This document shows, piece after piece, positions 1 through 10,916 of a stretch of 64,000 nt of DNA (position 1 is its first letter; each line of letters opens with the position of its first letter). The stretch covers positions 18,277-82,276 of the forward strand of contig NZ_LQAQ01000031.1 of the NCBI RefSeq assembly GCF_001583495.1. The letters run 5' to 3'. The position numbers and the translations under genes are program-made. The stretch is from Flammeovirga sp. SJP92 (GTDB lineage: Bacteria > Bacteroidota > Bacteroidia > Cytophagales > Flammeovirgaceae). Below the pieces are notes generated by a model. The model was not told where the DNA came from. It saw nothing but the letters and a program-made list of their open reading frames with translations, and did no database searches.

Positions 1-1
1 T

Positions 2-706
2 TCATTAGCAAATAGAGGACATAAAGTGACCTTGACGACCACTGATCCTGCGGCTCACTTAGCGGATTATACAGGTCAAGTAGTGGATCTTCCAGAAACA
101 TTAACAGTGGAGAGAATCGATCCAAAAGTTGAAACTGAAATCTATATTGAAAAAGCAGTTGCTCAGAGAGGGGTAGGGAAGACTGAAGATCAAATAAAAT
201 TGATCAGAGAAGATTTAAATTCTCCTTGTACAGAAGAGGTGGCTGTGTTTCATGCATTTTCTAAAGCCATTAGAAGTGCAAAAAGACAGTTTGTAGTGGT
301 AGATACAGCTCCAACAGGACATACATTATTATTATTAGATACTACGGGCAGTTATCATAAACAAGTAGTCAAACAAAGTAATATTGATGTTTCTAAATTA
401 CACACTCCTTATCAAATGATACAGGATCAAAACATCACAAAAGTAATCTTAGTAACATTGCCTGAAACGACTCCGATCAGGGAAGCAGAAAGTTTGCAAA
501 GTGATTTAAAGCGAGCGTCAATTCATCCATATGCCTGGGTTGTCAATCAATCTTTACCTACCAAGGTGAATTTTTCAGACTCAATTTTATTGCGAAAAAG
601 AAAGCATCAGCAACAATTAATATCAGAGTTGAAGTCTGTTCAAACAAACAAGGTGTTTCAAATAGACTACATTAAAGAGGACAAAATTATGGCTGAAATG
701 CTTTAA
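2..706 (+). CDS. arsA: ArsA-family arsenical-pump-type ATPase, 3' part (5' end outside window)
   Basis: The frame is open from the first bases of the window, so the gene starts upstream and only about 234 C-terminal residues are visible. The first visible residues read SLANRGHKVTLTTTDPAAHL, which matches the strand after the P-loop of ArsA/GET3 ATPases (KVLLVSTDPAHSL type). About 100 residues on lies DTAPTGHTLLLLD, the ArsA-family signature next to the Walker B strand. Family knowledge: these ATPases either energise the arsenite pump ArsB or insert tail-anchored proteins. The line VILVTLPETTPIREAESL is also typical. Whether this is the second half of a duplicated ArsA or a single-domain form cannot be seen. 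An internal GTG at 26 is not a credible start because it falls inside the conserved fold. A hairpin terminator follows 24 bases after the stop. Confidence 0.85.
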   Translation, partial: SLANRGHKVTLTTTDPAAHLADYTGQVVDLPETLTVERIDPKVETEIYIEKAVAQRGVGKTEDQIKLIREDLNSPCTEEVAVFHAFSKAIRSAKRQFVVVDTAPTGHTLLLLDTTGSYHKQVVKQSNIDVSKLHTPYQMIQDQNITKVILVTLPETTPIREAESLQSDLKRASIHPYAWVVNQSLPTKVNFSDSILLRKRKHQQQLISELKSVQTNKVFQIDYIKEDKIMAEML

Positions 707-729
707 AATAAATTGCATTTTTTTACACA

Positions 730-773
730 AGCCTTAAAGTGAGAGAGATACAATCACTTTAAGGCTGTTTTGT
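730..773 (+). terminator. Rho-independent terminator of the ArsA-family gene
   Basis: A perfect 13-bp stem (agccttaaagtga at 730-742, complement at 754-766) with an 11-base loop is followed by gttttgttta. It sits 24 bases after the stop codon at 706. Confidence 0.8.
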
Positions 774-1502
774 TTATTTGAAAAAAAGTTCCCATATCTT
801 TAAAAAATGTTTCTAATTATTTTAATAATTCAAAAAAATAAAAGACTTTTACGGTATACTGTGTAAAAATGATGATGATCACACTAGTGATATTATAATT
901 GATTCAATACAAAACTTAATTTTTTACGAACAAAATATACTCTTCACGAAATCAAGTAATATGCTGCGAAATAATTTTGGAACGATCTCTCTGTATGAGG
1001 GATTTTGGATTAAAATGGGTTTAGTTTTACATCAAAAATGTTGTCTGAACAACTAATCCCTAAACAATGTTCGGTAGAACACTTCATTCTCATAAATGTG
1101 AATTATATGGTTTAACTCATACTCTTATCTGCATTCTTATCACTTTGGTAGGTAGTAATTGAAATCACTTGTCCACTACATCTACACTTGATAACTTAAT
1201 AGTAAGGTCAACAAACGGTATTCATTATATCGTGCCTCAAAACATTATTTCTTAAGAGATTAAATATTCATTCATCTTACTGTTATTTTTTTTCTGCAAA
1301 TCAACGAGTAGTTGAATTATATCATCACACACCTTAGAAAATGAAAAGACAATTAATCATGAGTAAAACTGATGTTTAATGGTCAAAACATCTGTGCCAT
1401 TTTTTGGAATGGTAACAGGAAACTTTTTGTAATAAATTTTTCAATTGTCTGTATTTCAAGTACGAATAAAACAACAATATACTCTTTACTAAATAATTAA
1501 AT
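774..1502. other. Non-coding region upstream of the giant T9SS gene, with a duplicated leader
   Basis: About 730 bases without a convincing gene. Bases 925-972 and 1461-1516 are imperfect copies of each other: both carry TACGAA(C/T)AAAA, then TATACTCTT, then an A/T-rich spacer, then ATATGCT(G/A)C(G/A)AA. The second copy includes the real start codon of the 3064-residue protein. In the first copy the equivalent ATG (961) opens a 31-codon frame that stops at 1056. This looks like a duplicated promoter/leader whose coding part has decayed, or a short leader ORF. The rest of the gap is AT-rich with nothing recognised. Confidence 0.5.
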
Positions 1503-4500
1503 ATGCTACAAATTACTGTTTTCAACTTCTCTCTGAGGAGATGTTTTTTAGTATTATTATGCTTTTTTACTGCGACCAATATCTTTGCCCAAAATGAGAT
1601 CCCTGCTGACGGCTTAAAACTATGGTTGAAAGCCGATGCTATCATTGCTGATGATTACACTGATGTCAACGGGGATGGTACATTATTAAGATTAGATAAA
1701 TGGGTGGACCAAGCTCCCACTATAACAGGTGTAGATAATGGTTATTATGTACACAATGAAAATGCTGTGAACGTAATCACTTACAATTCAAGTGATGCAC
1801 TTATTGGCAATCAGCCGGCTGTTTCTTTTACTTCAAGCAGTCATGAAGGTTTGATATTAAAAAATAGTTCAGATGCTGCATTTGAATTTTTAATGGAAAA
1901 CTATGAGGTTTTTGTTGTAGTTAAAGCAGGTGCCACGTCTGGTAACGTTGGTTTTTATGCAGGAGGTAATACTACTAGATCCTTATATGGTAAATGGGAT
2001 AATGCTCAATTTTACTTTAGAGGTCCTGACAATGTTTTAAGCAATACAGATAGAGCATTATGGCCTATTGGTGGAAATTGGGGTTTAATCTCTTTTCAAA
2101 GAAATGGGAGTAATGAAACTAGCCATACTTCAAATGGAGGTTTACTTAATGTCTTGACAAATAATACGTCGAATACCAATACACATAAATTTGGTACTGT
2201 TGGAGGAGCAAATTATTCTACTGTATTAGGTTGGAATGGTTCAATTGCTGAGGTGATTGTCTATGAAAAATCAACAGGGTTGGACCCAGTAACTAGATTA
2301 AGAGTCAATGATTATTTGACAGCAAAATATGGTTTCACACATGCTGAGTTTTCAGATACAGATGAGCTTTTCAATAACTATACAGCTCCAAATCAAAATG
2401 TTGTAGTATATGGTAATGATGGTGGAGATTATACGCCAGATAGGAGTAACCCTTCTACTTCTATTGAAGTTTCTACTTCTGGAACTTCAAATGGAGATTA
2501 TGTAATAGTAGGTGAAACAGATGAGGCAGGATTGGTTTTTGAGAATGCACCAGCAGAAAAACGAATTTGGGCTAAAAAGTTATACATCCAGAAAAATGGA
2601 GACTTAGATTTTTCATTAAGTTTTAATATTCAAAACTATGAAGGAAAACCAAATGACTATGATACAGGTGATGGGGCTGAAAGAGGAACAGGAGATTATA
2701 CTTTAGTTTACTCTTCAGACAATGGTTCTGAGTATGAAATAGTAGAAGGTCCTAGTGCTTCTTTTGTGGGTTCAGATAAAGTGGAATTTACAATAACTGA
2801 TGCACAATATGATGTAAATGGAGACGGTTTTTATACATTAGCTTCCAAGGCTCCAGAGGCATTTTATACCAAAAGTTCAGGAGATTGGGATTCTTACATT
2901 TGGACAAGAAACCCTTCAGGAGCATCAGACGGTTTAAATGAAATTCCTGCTTCAACAGATAATGTAGTTATCTTATCTGGCTTTGAAGTAACAATGGATA
3001 AAAATAATATAGCAGCAAGAGATGTAAGTGTAAATAAGGGAAGTAGACTTATTGTAGGAAGTACTACTGGCCATAGCTTTGCTTCTCTTAATGGAAAAGG
3101 AAGGATAAGAATTTCAGAGGATAATTTTCCATCTGCGGCTACAGCAACTGGTCAAGGAGGATTTTTGACAGAAAATGGTGGGGTCGTTGAATTTACTGGT
3201 TCAGGTACAATTCTCACGAATAATTATTCCTATAATACAGTCCACATTAATTTGGATAATCCTCTAGACGAGCTGATGATTGCCACTTCAAATCCAATTA
3301 CTCTAACGGATTCATTACTTATTGAATCGGGTAAAGTAGTTTTAGGAACAAGTGATAATTCAGATGAAGCGGTGAATTTGACCATTCATGGTAACACTAG
3401 AATCTCAACAAACGGATCTTTAGGAATAGGTACAGACAACGTTATCCATAATATTTATTTCAAAGGAGGTTTATATAACTCCGGAAAAGTGGCCTTCACA
3501 AATAGAAAATCTATTGTTGAGGAATTTGGTTACACTTATGGTTCTGATGAATATCTTACTGAATTAGAAAAATACTTTGCTGATAATTTATCAGGACAAT
3601 ATGCTATCATTCATTTTGATGCAGATAATAGAGATCAAGATCTTATTGCAAATGGCCAAACCATTTTATATCAAATGGTTATTGAAAAAGGTACTTCGGA
3701 TTATTATGGTGTAAATATCAGTGCGGGTGCAACAGGCCTTTTTGAAATGTACGGTTATAATACTCATGGCAACGGAGGAACTGGCGGTTCTGATGGTTCC
3801 ATGACGACAAGTAATGGTATGTTTGTGATGAAGTACGGAACTATTCACTTCGGGCAAAACATTTATATTCCAAGTTATGCAAACACAACAGGTAACTATG
3901 ATTTAGGATTTGGTTGTAGAATTTGGGTAGATGAAGGAGCTGATGTTAATTTTGGACCTGTCAATGCTTTAACTGTTTATGGTAATGTTTTAGTGACTGG
4001 AGGTCGTTTGAATATTGGTCTTAATTATGATGGCACGAGTAATGGTAATCATAACAGTATCACTCTAAGAGAGAAAGGGTATCTTGTTATTCAAGGAGGT
4101 GAAGTATTTTTAAATCAAATTAAAACTTCAGTTTTGGGTGGAGACCACCAAGGTTCATTTACTATGTCAGGAGGTGAAATGACAATTTACGGTCATGTGC
4201 CAAGCAGTGATGTAGCGGCTTTCTCTCTTCCATACAATACCAATTCTTTCAATATGTCAGGTGGTACAATTACCATCCATAATGAAGATAGCAGTATCGG
4301 TTATCTGACAAAGTTTGCAATGGACGATGGTTTCTATAATGTAACAGGTGGAGAAATCGTTTTTGATATAAATACAGATAAAGATGTAAGTTTTATCTCT
4401 TCTATTCCTTTCTACAATTTAACAGTAACTACGGATTATCCTTCTCGAAAAGTTAGACTTTCGGATGGTGTTGGATCATTTGGTGACCCACTTTCAAATG

Positions 4501-7500
4501 ATGGAAGCCTAAAAGTGTTGAATCACTTAGTGGTGGAAGAAAATAGTAATATTGAGGTCGGTACATTTGATGTAACGATTAGTGGTGATCTTACTTTGTA
4601 TAATGACGCACAGCTTAATATTGATAACAATAATACATTGACATTTAACGGTGCAAGTGATAACAATGGTGGTACAATACAAAACCATTACATTGATATC
4701 AGAGATACTGATACTCCATATGAAATCAATAATTTAGTAATTGATTTACCTAATACATCTGATATTTTAGAGTTGAGAGATATTAGTAATAATGCTTCTG
4801 ATGGAGATACAAGGTTAAAAGTGCTCAATTCATTGACCCTTACACAAGGAACATTTGATTACACCAATTATGCTGTAGAAGTTACAGGAGACTTAACGTT
4901 CCAAGGAAGAATTGGAAAATCTACTTCATTAGGTCATATCAAATTAAACAACAGTGCTGGATCAAGTCAAAATATCACTTCAAGCTATGATTTGGTAGAT
5001 GAGCAAGTTGCAGATACAACAAATGTGGGAATTGCTCACCTTTGGTTAAACAATTCGGATGGTTTTAATCTTAAGAAAAACATCTATGCAACAAAACTGA
5101 CTTGGGAAGAAGGTATCATCAAGACAAACGAATTTGGAGTTGTTATTGGAGCTGAAGGAATTGTGGATGAAGGTAGTAATGCAATTGGGACAAATAATAA
5201 AATTATTTTAGGAACGGGTAATTCATCAGATGGTGGATTGACATATTTAATTCATTCCAACGGAACTTATAATTATCCTTTAGGTTCTGAATTTGATACT
5301 CCCGTCGCAAACTCATATAAATATACTCCTGCATCAGTTACAGTAGCTAATATTTCAGAGGAAGGTTTTATTCAACTAGCCATCAATAATGGTAGTTTAG
5401 TTGATTTTGCTACAGATCCTGATGATGCGACAAACTTGTTGGATTATTATTGGAAATCAAATGCGTATAGCTACTCAAATGATTCGAATAAACCAGATAT
5501 CACATTGACTCTGAATTATAATGATGAAGATGTAATAGGTACTGAAACGGATTATGTTGCTTCAAGAATATTATTAGAAGGAGATTACTCAAGAACAGTT
5601 TTAGGAACAGTGACAGTAGGAACCAACACTGTAAATGTTTCCACTACATCTAAGCCATTAACTGCAATGTTCTCTGCAGGGGAGGCGTCACAATTCTCTG
5701 GACAAATTCAGGTATATTATTCTTTCAGAGGTACAGGAGCGGATGGAAACACAGTTTCAAGTATCGCTTTTTGGGATGAAAATCAGCGTTGGACCACAAG
5801 ATCAGATTGGAAAACCAATGGCCCAGGTACTGTTTTAGAAAATTCAGGAGAGCCAGGCAAAGGTGATATTGTAGTGGTTGGATTTGGTTCATGGAATGGA
5901 TCAGCATACGTAGACGGTACTGGACATAGAGTAAGAATGAATGGTATCACAAGAGAAGTTGCTTTAGTACGTTTTGAAGAAGGAAATGAGTCAAGCAGTT
6001 TCTATCAAGAAGAAAATAGTAATGGACTGCCGGAAATTAGAATTCAAAATAATTCAACTCTAACAGCAGAAGTAGTAGAAGATATAGGAAGATTTAGAAT
6101 ATTTGGAGGTACGGATACAGATGGTACTAACAGAGGTGTTTTAAATGGAAATGATATGAACGATTTCTTAAGTGAAGAGAAAAGTGAATTGATGATCCAA
6201 AACCAATCTGGAAATAATGGGGGGAATCCTTTTAATGATTTTGTAATCCCAACTTTTCCAAAATATCCTACTTTAAGATTATATGGAGCATCCTCTGGGG
6301 GTGAATATGTGTTTGATGATGCTATTACAGATCCTGTTCAGATCAAAAGAATGATGGTGGAAGGATTAGTACTAAGATTGGATAAGAGTCTTGATGTTGA
6401 AGGAACTATCAATATTGGAGGTTTTCAAGAAGGAGATTTTATTTTTGATGCATCAACACCTATCGAAGTATCATGTCAAAATATCAAAATTGATAATATC
6501 TTTTCAAACATAAATTCAGCAGAGAATAGAATTTTGACAGAAGGAACGGATGATGTGGAACATAAATTAATTGTCAAAGAAGGGATTGAAATCCTAGAAA
6601 TTTCAGCTGGAGATCAAAACAATATCAAGTTTGATTTATACAATGGAGCGACTGGTAATAAAGTAATCTTAGAATTACAAGGTGAAGATGATGGAGTGTT
6701 TTCTAACTTCTATACTTCAGAAATAGTTCCAGAACTTTATAAAGTAGTAATGAATAAAGGAGCGTCTAAAACGCCAACATTTAGTATGAATACTAATTTT
6801 ACTTTACCATCAAGTACTACTGAGGAGTTAATTACATTGTCGAATGGAACCTTAATCCTTAATAATAGTGATATCAATATCACACCGTATGCTGTGCCTG
6901 GTACAAACTGGAACCTTGCTTCAACAGCGGGCTTGACAATAAATCAAGGTACTGTAAATGTACAAGGCGATAAAACAAATTTCTCTCTTGGAGGTAAGTT
7001 AACGGTCTCGGGTGGAACACTAAATATGTCGAATGCAGGTCAAGATAACTCAATTGTTTACTCTGTAAGTGGTGAAATTGAATTAACTGATGGGATCATA
7101 AATGTGGGTTCAGAATTGAGAAGAGATTTAGCTGCGGATGATGCTTCGATTAAATATACTCAATCTGGTGGTGTCATTAGTACAGGTTTGATTGGTGCAC
7201 CTAATGTAGCTTCAAGGGGTACTTTTGAGGTGGTAGGTAGTGCTTCTACCTTTGATTTTAGCGGAGGAGAAATTATTGTAGCTTCGGGTAAAATAGCATT
7301 AGATGCTGCTTCATCTTCTGTAAATGAAATTGCTGAAATTAAATTGGGCAATATTTCAACAACAGAGACTATTGGAGCTGAATTAGCCAATGAAGTAAGT
7401 AAGGTAGAATTAATTTCAGATGTTACTGTAAATGTTTTGATCAATGATATACAATTATCTGGCGATCTTGAAATTCCATCTACGGCGACTTTAAATCTGA

Positions 7501-10500
7501 ATGGTAAAAACTTATCTACGGCAGGTAGTATTAATAACAATGGTACATTAGATGCTTCAACTTCAACTATTACGTTGATTAGTTCTGATAATCAGTCTAT
7601 TTCTGGAAGTCAAACAATTACAACTCAAAATATGGTTGTAAACACAAACGGGTCCACTGTTAATATGAACACTGACATTAATATAAGTAAGGACTTAACT
7701 ATTACTTCAGGAACATTGTCTGATAATAGTAATACAATTAATGTTGGAGGTGATTTGTCGGTATCTGGTGCACATACTACTACTACAGTAGGAAAAATTA
7801 AACTAAACGGTTCGAGTGCTCAAGCATTAGAAATTTTAGGAAGTGTAGGTCGTATGGAAATTGATAACTTAGCTGGAATCAACTTAGAAGATAACTTAGC
7901 ATTAGTGGCAGAAGAAATTGTATTTACAAATGGAGTACTAAATATCGATAAGTATAGTCTTAATTTGGGAACAGATATATCATTGGTAGCAACAACTGCA
8001 TTTGATGAAAATAATATGATTCAGTTAAGTGGCGGTGTAAATGCACAAGGTGTGAAAATTGCTTTGCCATCAGGAAATATCTCATCTGAGATTGTGATTC
8101 CAATGGGTTATTCAGGTACTTATGCTCCAGTAGGATTCTTTGGCGATTTTGATGGTGCTAATGTGACCGTAAAACCTGTGAATACGATGCATACAGTTGC
8201 TGAAAATCAAGGAGACACTCAGAATGCGTTAGAACAGTATTGGAGGTTTGTCTTCTCAGAAACTGGAACTTCTAAAGCAAGTCCAAGGTATGTATCTTTA
8301 TATTTTGATGAGGCAAATGTGAGAGGAACGCTAGATGATTACAGAGGTGTGATTATTGATAATGAAGCTTTAATTAGAAAGCCAATTGATATTAATGAAG
8401 ACGTATTGGATAACAGCACAAGTAACCCTGGATCTGATGGCATCAACGATGATTTCATTAATAACAAAATCAGAATAAACCTCAATTCATCTTTAATCAC
8501 TGGAGATTATTTCGCGGGGGAAGTGAATTCTACTCCTGACAACATTATTAGATATAAAATTTCCGATGGAGTTACTGACGCTACGTTAAGTGATGTTTCT
8601 ACATTGAAATGGGAAATTTCAAAAGACAATGGCTCATCTTATTCTAAACTTGAAGATGAACCTTCTCCAGATTTAACTTCAGGAACAATTCTAGAAGTGC
8701 CAGTAGGAACAAACTTAGTTACGACCAATGATGGTTCATTAGGTTTTAAATCCTATTATAAAGCAATTATTAATGGTACTCTTGAAATTAATGTTGGTGA
8801 TAGAGATATTGTATTCAACGAAGTTGAGGGGAGCGGTAAATTGAAGTTCTATATTAATAATGCAACAATTGGGCAAATGCCATTTGCGGATTGGGAAAGT
8901 TTTTATACATCAGGTGGTGGTATCATCATTGAAGGTGACGCAACTAATCCATTAATCAATCTAAACGCCCCAATCAACAATAGTAAATTGACGATTGGTA
9001 GTTTAGAATTAATTGGAACAGGCTCAAATCAAAAGTGGGAATTGCCTGATGGTAATGGTTTGAATATGGGTTCTGGTACCCTTTTAGTGGATAATTTAGA
9101 ATTTGAAATTGGTACTGCATCAACTGTAAATGATATAACTATTGAAAATAATGGTGCATTTACATCCAATACAGCATCTGCATCTACATCAAATGGTAAT
9201 GTTAGCGTAGAAGCAGGATCGACTTTCAATGTAAAAGCAGGGTCATTTATTGTCAAAGGTAATAATGATGTAAATGGTACTTTAAAATTAGAGAACTCAT
9301 CGGAATTATTTGTAGATGGTAATATCACTTTAGCGAGTGGTTCAACTTTATCTCTAAGTTCTGGTTCAGAATTAAGTGTTGGAGGAGATTTTGAAGATGC
9401 CGGAACAACCTCATCTACATTGACAGGTGCTACACTAACTTTTAATGGATCTTCTGGAAATCAAAACTTCATTGGAGATTTCAAGTCTAGCGATAGTAAA
9501 TCAATAGATAATTTAAAGATCGATAAGTCAAGTGGAGACGTGATATTATCAGGTGGAGACGTAAAGGAGATTACTAATTTAACGCTTAATTCTGTATTGA
9601 ATAATTCAGGAAATGTCGATGGATCTTTACTTATTTTAGGTGAGACGAGTGATATAAGTGGTAATTCTTATGTTGATGGACCGCTTTCTAAGAAAATGAA
9701 TATCAATGATAGTTTTGTATTCCAGGTAGGAGGTAGCGGAAACCAACGTAAATTAGAAGTACACTATAAAGAGGATAATGATTCTCCAATAGTTAGGTCT
9801 GGGAAAACATGGACTGTGGAACATGCTCCAAATAGTCAAGATGAGACTATTATTGATGAAACAACAAATCTTACGGTGATTTCTCAAGATTACCAATGGA
9901 GAGTAACGGACATTGCAGATGGAGAAAGTGCAACATCAAGTACTGCAGATATCTATGCATATTATGAGTCTTTAGGTAAAAGTTCGAGTTATACTTTGGC
10001 GGTGTGGGCTTTTGGTTTCTCAGGTGATCAATGGACGAAAGCGGGAGATCCTCTGCATAATACTGACGACTATTTTGAAACTTATGGAGTGTCATTCAGT
10101 GAAAAATACCTTGCAATTGGTGCTACTGATGAGTCAACAGATCTCCCAGTAGAACTTATTTCATTCAATGCATTTACTGAAGAAACTGAAGTGAAATTAG
10201 AATGGTCAACAGCTTCAGAATTGAATAACGATCAATTTGAAATCCAAAGATCAATTGATGGTAAAACATGGAGTGCATTGGGAATAGTAGATGGTGCTGG
10301 AAATTCTAATATCCGTTTGGATTATGAATACATCGATATGAATCCTGTGATGAACCAAATATCATATTATAGATTGATTCAAACTGATTTTGATGGAACG
10401 GAAACAATTTTTGATCCAGTAGAGGTATTTATGCAAGGAGAAGAAGCAGTTGCAGATGTTACTGTTTATCCTAATCCTGTTCAAGATGGTAAAATTAATC

Positions 10501-10697
10501 TATTATTGAAATCTTGGAAAGGAGATGTAGAAATTGGTTTATTTACAACACTGGGATATAAAGTCTTAAGCGATCAGTGGTCTTATGGTGATAGTCAGTT
10601 GAAGCAAATTCAATTAGATAAATTACCAAGAGGAGTTTATTTATTGAGATTAAAATCTGGTAAAACTATTAAATCGACAAGATTGATTGTGGAGTAA
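1503..10697 (+). CDS. Giant T9SS-secreted surface protein, 3064 aa
   Basis: A very large cell-surface or secreted protein. Residues 1-30 form a signal peptide ending IFAQ. Residues about 33-275 look like a concanavalin/LamG-type domain (GLKLWLKADA start). A block near 460 (SGDWDSYIWTRNPSG, then NEIPASTDNVVILSG) and a related block near 1410-1480 are typical of giant Bacteroidota surface proteins. Between and after them are thousands of bases of Gly/Asn/Thr/Ser-rich beta-helix-like sequence (repeated GxLNIxGG, NSGxxxxxN patterns). Residues about 2880-2960 form an FnIII-like domain beginning LPVELISFNA. Residues about 2985-3064 are a type A T9SS sorting domain (VYPNPVQDGKINL, RGVYLLRLKSGK, ending STRLIVE). 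Known for the family: the C-terminal domain is removed as the protein is exported and anchored. The role (adhesin, matrix or polysaccharide binding) is inference. No catalytic domain was recognised. It is transcribed alone. Confidence 0.9.
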   Translation: MLQITVFNFSLRRCFLVLLCFFTATNIFAQNEIPADGLKLWLKADAIIADDYTDVNGDGTLLRLDKWVDQAPTITGVDNGYYVHNENAVNVITYNSSDALIGNQPAVSFTSSSHEGLILKNSSDAAFEFLMENYEVFVVVKAGATSGNVGFYAGGNTTRSLYGKWDNAQFYFRGPDNVLSNTDRALWPIGGNWGLISFQRNGSNETSHTSNGGLLNVLTNNTSNTNTHKFGTVGGANYSTVLGWNGSIAEVIVYEKSTGLDPVTRLRVNDYLTAKYGFTHAEFSDTDELFNNYTAPNQNVVVYGNDGGDYTPDRSNPSTSIEVSTSGTSNGDYVIVGETDEAGLVFENAPAEKRIWAKKLYIQKNGDLDFSLSFNIQNYEGKPNDYDTGDGAERGTGDYTLVYSSDNGSEYEIVEGPSASFVGSDKVEFTITDAQYDVNGDGFYTLASKAPEAFYTKSSGDWDSYIWTRNPSGASDGLNEIPASTDNVVILSGFEVTMDKNNIAARDVSVNKGSRLIVGSTTGHSFASLNGKGRIRISEDNFPSAATATGQGGFLTENGGVVEFTGSGTILTNNYSYNTVHINLDNPLDELMIATSNPITLTDSLLIESGKVVLGTSDNSDEAVNLTIHGNTRISTNGSLGIGTDNVIHNIYFKGGLYNSGKVAFTNRKSIVEEFGYTYGSDEYLTELEKYFADNLSGQYAIIHFDADNRDQDLIANGQTILYQMVIEKGTSDYYGVNISAGATGLFEMYGYNTHGNGGTGGSDGSMTTSNGMFVMKYGTIHFGQNIYIPSYANTTGNYDLGFGCRIWVDEGADVNFGPVNALTVYGNVLVTGGRLNIGLNYDGTSNGNHNSITLREKGYLVIQGGEVFLNQIKTSVLGGDHQGSFTMSGGEMTIYGHVPSSDVAAFSLPYNTNSFNMSGGTITIHNEDSSIGYLTKFAMDDGFYNVTGGEIVFDINTDKDVSFISSIPFYNLTVTTDYPSRKVRLSDGVGSFGDPLSNDGSLKVLNHLVVEENSNIEVGTFDVTISGDLTLYNDAQLNIDNNNTLTFNGASDNNGGTIQNHYIDIRDTDTPYEINNLVIDLPNTSDILELRDISNNASDGDTRLKVLNSLTLTQGTFDYTNYAVEVTGDLTFQGRIGKSTSLGHIKLNNSAGSSQNITSSYDLVDEQVADTTNVGIAHLWLNNSDGFNLKKNIYATKLTWEEGIIKTNEFGVVIGAEGIVDEGSNAIGTNNKIILGTGNSSDGGLTYLIHSNGTYNYPLGSEFDTPVANSYKYTPASVTVANISEEGFIQLAINNGSLVDFATDPDDATNLLDYYWKSNAYSYSNDSNKPDITLTLNYNDEDVIGTETDYVASRILLEGDYSRTVLGTVTVGTNTVNVSTTSKPLTAMFSAGEASQFSGQIQVYYSFRGTGADGNTVSSIAFWDENQRWTTRSDWKTNGPGTVLENSGEPGKGDIVVVGFGSWNGSAYVDGTGHRVRMNGITREVALVRFEEGNESSSFYQEENSNGLPEIRIQNNSTLTAEVVEDIGRFRIFGGTDTDGTNRGVLNGNDMNDFLSEEKSELMIQNQSGNNGGNPFNDFVIPTFPKYPTLRLYGASSGGEYVFDDAITDPVQIKRMMVEGLVLRLDKSLDVEGTINIGGFQEGDFIFDASTPIEVSCQNIKIDNIFSNINSAENRILTEGTDDVEHKLIVKEGIEILEISAGDQNNIKFDLYNGATGNKVILELQGEDDGVFSNFYTSEIVPELYKVVMNKGASKTPTFSMNTNFTLPSSTTEELITLSNGTLILNNSDINITPYAVPGTNWNLASTAGLTINQGTVNVQGDKTNFSLGGKLTVSGGTLNMSNAGQDNSIVYSVSGEIELTDGIINVGSELRRDLAADDASIKYTQSGGVISTGLIGAPNVASRGTFEVVGSASTFDFSGGEIIVASGKIALDAASSSVNEIAEIKLGNISTTETIGAELANEVSKVELISDVTVNVLINDIQLSGDLEIPSTATLNLNGKNLSTAGSINNNGTLDASTSTITLISSDNQSISGSQTITTQNMVVNTNGSTVNMNTDINISKDLTITSGTLSDNSNTINVGGDLSVSGAHTTTTVGKIKLNGSSAQALEILGSVGRMEIDNLAGINLEDNLALVAEEIVFTNGVLNIDKYSLNLGTDISLVATTAFDENNMIQLSGGVNAQGVKIALPSGNISSEIVIPMGYSGTYAPVGFFGDFDGANVTVKPVNTMHTVAENQGDTQNALEQYWRFVFSETGTSKASPRYVSLYFDEANVRGTLDDYRGVIIDNEALIRKPIDINEDVLDNSTSNPGSDGINDDFINNKIRINLNSSLITGDYFAGEVNSTPDNIIRYKISDGVTDATLSDVSTLKWEISKDNGSSYSKLEDEPSPDLTSGTILEVPVGTNLVTTNDGSLGFKSYYKAIINGTLEINVGDRDIVFNEVEGSGKLKFYINNATIGQMPFADWESFYTSGGGIIIEGDATNPLINLNAPINNSKLTIGSLELIGTGSNQKWELPDGNGLNMGSGTLLVDNLEFEIGTASTVNDITIENNGAFTSNTASASTSNGNVSVEAGSTFNVKAGSFIVKGNNDVNGTLKLENSSELFVDGNITLASGSTLSLSSGSELSVGGDFEDAGTTSSTLTGATLTFNGSSGNQNFIGDFKSSDSKSIDNLKIDKSSGDVILSGGDVKEITNLTLNSVLNNSGNVDGSLLILGETSDISGNSYVDGPLSKKMNINDSFVFQVGGSGNQRKLEVHYKEDNDSPIVRSGKTWTVEHAPNSQDETIIDETTNLTVISQDYQWRVTDIADGESATSSTADIYAYYESLGKSSSYTLAVWAFGFSGDQWTKAGDPLHNTDDYFETYGVSFSEKYLAIGATDESTDLPVELISFNAFTEETEVKLEWSTASELNNDQFEIQRSIDGKTWSALGIVDGAGNSNIRLDYEYIDMNPVMNQISYYRLIQTDFDGTETIFDPVEVFMQGEEAVADVTVYPNPVQDGKINLLLKSWKGDVEIGLFTTLGYKVLSDQWSYGDSQLKQIQLDKLPRGVYLLRLKSGKTIKSTRLIVE

Positions 10698-10716
10698 ATC
10701 AGAGTTGAAAATATAA

Positions 10717-10763
10717 AAATGCACCTCGTTTCACTATTGGGTGAAGCAAGGTGTATTTTTTAT
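10717..10763 (+). terminator. Terminator of the giant T9SS gene
   Basis: An inverted repeat pairs tgcacctcgtttcac (10720-10734) with gtgaagcaaggtgta (10741-10755), with G:U and A:C exceptions, followed by a T-run (ttttttatg). It lies about 20 bases after the stop at 10697. Confidence 0.75.
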
Positions 10764-10916
10764 GATATTAATTTGAACACCGATAAGGAAATAACTTCAC
10801 TTTATGAACGATGTAATATTTAATTTGATAATTTTTTGTTTTATTTGTTGAAACTCTTTAATTGACTTAAATAAATAAGAAAGCAACGTCAACCTCTAAA
10901 TGCATAGCCAAAAACC

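Noticed and set aside
7160..7540. 126-codon minus-strand ORF
   Set aside because: It lies wholly inside the giant T9SS gene, has no start context or homology signal, and is explained by the biased codon use of the sense strand.
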